In this document: positions 5,709-7,399 of the stretch, in pieces
How positions within the stretch are numbered: position 1 is the stretch's first letter
Layout of the letters: every line of letters starts with the position of its first letter
Assembly (NCBI RefSeq): GCF_001854865.1
Contig: NZ_MDDW01000006.1
Coordinates: forward strand, 30,666-38,064
Length of the DNA: 7,399 nt
Source of the DNA: Rhizobium sp. LCM 4573
Lineage (GTDB): Bacteria > Pseudomonadota > Alphaproteobacteria > Rhizobiales > Rhizobiaceae
Direction: 5' to 3'
The notes under the pieces: generated by a model
Database searches by the model: none
The model's input: the letters and a program-made list of their open reading frames with translations, nothing else
Told to the model about the DNA's origin: nothing
Made by a program: the position numbers and the translations under genes

Positions 5709-6479
5709 ATGACGCTATTCAAGGACAAGGTTGCCATCATCAGCGGCGCGAGCGCCGGCATCGGCCGGGCCGCGGCCAGGCTTTTCGCGGCGGAAGGCGC
5801 CTGCCTGGTGGTCACCGCACGGAGACAGGCCGAGCTCGACAGCCTCGTTGGGGAGATCGTGGCGGCAGGCGGCGAAGCCGTCGCGGTGGCGGGCGACATT
5901 CGCGACGAGGCGCTGCATGCGGAACTCGTGGCGACGGCGGTGGAGCGCTTCGGAGGCCTCGACATCGCCTTCAACAATGCCGGCGGCACGTCGAGCTATG
6001 GGCCGGTCAGCGAGACTTCGCTGGCCGATTGGCGCGAGAACATCGACCTCAATCTCACGAGCGGATTCCTGGCGGCGAGATATCAGGCGCCGGCCATGAT
6101 GAAACGGGGAGGCGGCTCGATGATATTCACCTCCACCTTCGTCGGATATTCGGCTGGAATGCCCGGCATGGGACCCTATGCGGCGGCCAAGGCGGGGCTG
6201 ATCGGCCTGGTGCAGGTGCTCGCGGCCGAACTCGGGACGCAGAACATCCGCGTCAACGCGCTGCTGCCGGGCGGGGTCGATACGCAGGCCAATCCCATCA
6301 ATTTTCCGGGGGCGGCACCGGAGACGGTGGCCTTCATCAACGGTCTGCATGCGCTGAAACGCGTGGCGCAGCCGGAAGAAATCGCGAAGGCAGCCCTTTT
6401 CCTGGCATCGGACATGGCGAGTTTCGTCACGGGCTCGGCAATGCTGGCCGACGGCGGCGTTTCGATCAGCAGGACGTGA
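5709..6479 (+). CDS. Short-chain dehydrogenase/reductase (classical SDR)
   Basis: A 256-residue soluble NAD(P)H-dependent oxidoreductase of ordinary classical-SDR length. The Rossmann glycine motif is GASAGIG at 13-19, preceded by SG where TG is usual. A38-39 RR pair after the second strand (TARR) suggests NADP(H). D63 (GDIRD) fits the adenine-ring position, NNAG lies at 89-92, and the structural Asn is N115 (DLNLTS). The active-site pair is Y157-x3-K161 (YAAAK). PGG follows at 187-189, and the C-terminus ADGGVSISRT is typical. The usual catalytic Ser 13 residues before Tyr is Phe144; T143 and S142 lie next to it, as I recall for a rhizobial subgroup carrying STFVG. The start at 5709 is chosen because AGGAGA is correctly spaced for it, whereas the in-frame ATG at 5700 overlaps that site. 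It ends 21 nt from the convergent moaA end. The substrate cannot be inferred. Confidence 0.93.
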   Translation: MTLFKDKVAIISGASAGIGRAAARLFAAEGACLVVTARRQAELDSLVGEIVAAGGEAVAVAGDIRDEALHAELVATAVERFGGLDIAFNNAGGTSSYGPVSETSLADWRENIDLNLTSGFLAARYQAPAMMKRGGGSMIFTSTFVGYSAGMPGMGPYAAAKAGLIGLVQVLAAELGTQNIRVNALLPGGVDTQANPINFPGAAPETVAFINGLHALKRVAQPEEIAKAALFLASDMASFVTGSAMLADGGVSISRT

Positions 6480-6500
6480 CGAAGATCGACCTGTACCGGT

Positions 6501-7399
6501 TCAACCGCCCGTGACGCTCATGTGGCGGGCGACGGCGGGTTTCTTGTGCTCGCGGTCGATGATGAAATCGTGGCCCTTAGGCTTGCGCGAGATCGCTTCA
6601 TCGATCGCGGCCATGAGATAGTCGTCGCTCTCGGAAGCGCGCAACGGCGTGCAGAGATCGGCCGCGTCGTTCTGGCCGAGGCACATGTAGAGCGTGCCGG
6701 TGCAGGTAAGCCGCACGCGGTTGCAGCTTTCGCAGAAATTATGGGTCATCGGTGTGATGAAGCCGAGGCGTCCGCCGGTTTCCTTCACGTCGACATAGCG
6801 TGCCGGCCCCCCCGTCTTATAGGGGATATCGACAAGCGTGAACCGCTCTTCGAGATCGGCCCGCAGCTTGGAGAGCGGCAGGTACCAATCGGTGCGGTCT
6901 TCCTCGATCTCGCCCATGGGCATGGTCTCGATGACGGTCATATCCATGCCGCGGCCATGCGCGAAGCGCAGCATTTCAGGGATTTCGTGCTCGTTGAAAT
7001 CCTTGAGGGCCACGGCGTTGAGTTTGATCTTCAGGCCGGCTTTCTGGGCGGCATCGATGCCTTCCATGACCTTGTGGAAATCTCCCCAACGGGTGATTTC
7101 CTTGAATTTTTGAGGATCGAGCGTGTCGAGCGAGACGTTGATGCGGCGCACCCCGCAATCGTAGAGCTCGTCGGCATGGCGGGCGAGCTGCGAACCGTTC
7201 GTGGTCAGCGTCAGCTCGTCCAGCGCGCCGGACTGCACATGCCTGCCAAGTTCGCGCACGAGGAACATGATGTTCTTGCGCACCAGCGGTTCCCCGCCGG
7301 TCAGGCGCAGCTTGCGTACGCCCTTGGCGATGAAGGCGGAACAGAGCCGGTTCAGTTCTTCGAGCGTCAACAGGTCCTTCTTGGGCAGAAAGGACATGT
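6501..7399 (-). CDS. moaA: GTP 3',8-cyclase MoaA (N-terminus cut off by the window edge)
   Basis: MoaA is the cytoplasmic radical-SAM enzyme that, with MoaC, converts GTP to cyclic pyranopterin monophosphate, the first step of molybdenum cofactor synthesis. The visible 299 codons lack about 50 residues, including the SAM-binding CxxxCxxC cluster, which must lie beyond 7399. The Met at 7397 is internal: the frame stays open to the edge and the partial preceding codon (NAC) fits the conserved Asp before it. Counting from that Met, TGGEPLVR is at 33-40, TTNG at 65-68 and NVSLDTLD at 87-94. The second 4Fe-4S site that holds GTP is C222-x2-C225-x13-C239, with R227 and R229 in CNRVRLT. The protein ends in the C-terminal Gly-Gly (SVTGG) needed for activity in characterised MoaA. 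All visible features are intact. It converges on the SDR gene and shares strand with mobA at the other edge. Confidence 0.97.
   Translation of the reverse strand, partial: MSFLPKKDLLTLEELNRLCSAFIAKGVRKLRLTGGEPLVRKNIMFLVRELGRHVQSGALDELTLTTNGSQLARHADELYDCGVRRINVSLDTLDPQKFKEITRWGDFHKVMEGIDAAQKAGLKIKLNAVALKDFNEHEIPEMLRFAHGRGMDMTVIETMPMGEIEEDRTDWYLPLSKLRADLEERFTLVDIPYKTGGPARYVDVKETGGRLGFITPMTHNFCESCNRVRLTCTGTLYMCLGQNDAADLCTPLRASESDDYLMAAIDEAISRKPKGHDFIIDREHKKPAVARHMSVTGG

Noticed and set aside
7395..7397. Treating the ATG at 7397 as a true moaA start (a shortened MoaA)
   Set aside because: The frame stays open to the edge, the residue aligns with an internal Met of MoaA just after the first cluster, and a protein without CxxxCxxC could not bind SAM. 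It is a window-edge effect.
1..7399. CRISPR array, tRNA, rRNA, insertion sequence, toxin-antitoxin or phage genes
   Set aside because: No regularly spaced repeats, cloverleaf or rRNA-like segment, transposase, or paired small genes were seen on either strand.

Overview
The window looks like an ordinary chromosomal segment of an alphaproteobacterium, most likely Rhizobiaceae (Rhizobium / Agrobacterium / Sinorhizobium / Shinella type). The case rests on high GC throughout, rhizobial-looking protein families (a chemoreceptor with an NAGVEAARAGE signalling tip, an SDR of the STFVG...YxxxK subgroup, a DMT/EamA carrier followed by a Bcr/CflA carrier and mobA), and a 108-bp intergenic palindromic element resembling the Rhizobium-specific intergenic mosaic elements (RIME). 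Genus cannot be fixed from the sequence alone.

Layout. Positions 1-2567 hold a tightly packed minus-strand gene string read right to left: an EamA/DMT-family transporter (2567-1659), 21 nt, a Bcr/CflA-type MFS drug-efflux transporter (1637-408, GTG start), then mobA (411 to beyond position 1), whose ATG overlaps the MFS stop in an ATGA junction. These three are probably one operon that continues off the left edge. Positions 2568-2833 form a divergent intergenic region with candidate promoters and a GCGAAAC dyad. Positions 2834-5377 encode a large transmembrane methyl-accepting chemotaxis protein on the plus strand. Positions 5378-5708 are non-coding and unusually structured: a GC hairpin, a second bulged hairpin with a T-run, the RIME-like element, a terminator-like hairpin, and a leader that can pair with the Shine-Dalgarno of the next gene. 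Positions 5709-6479 encode a short-chain dehydrogenase. From 6501 to the right edge lies moaA on the minus strand, missing roughly its first 50 codons.

How the genes relate. The two edge genes belong to molybdenum cofactor synthesis: MoaA starts the pathway by making the cyclic pyranopterin precursor from GTP, and MobA ends it by attaching GMP to molybdopterin. Both read on the minus strand and are separated by about 6.1 kb. The transporters are physically coupled to mobA but have no evident role in cofactor synthesis. The chemoreceptor and the SDR run the opposite way and sit between the two Moco genes with the repeat element between them, so they may be a later insertion.

I found no CRISPR array, tRNA, rRNA, insertion sequence, phage gene or defence system, and no evidence of a novel multi-gene system. 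The points most worth a second look are the intergenic mosaic at 5403-5618, the possible Shine-Dalgarno sequestration ahead of the SDR, and the replaced catalytic Ser position in the SDR.
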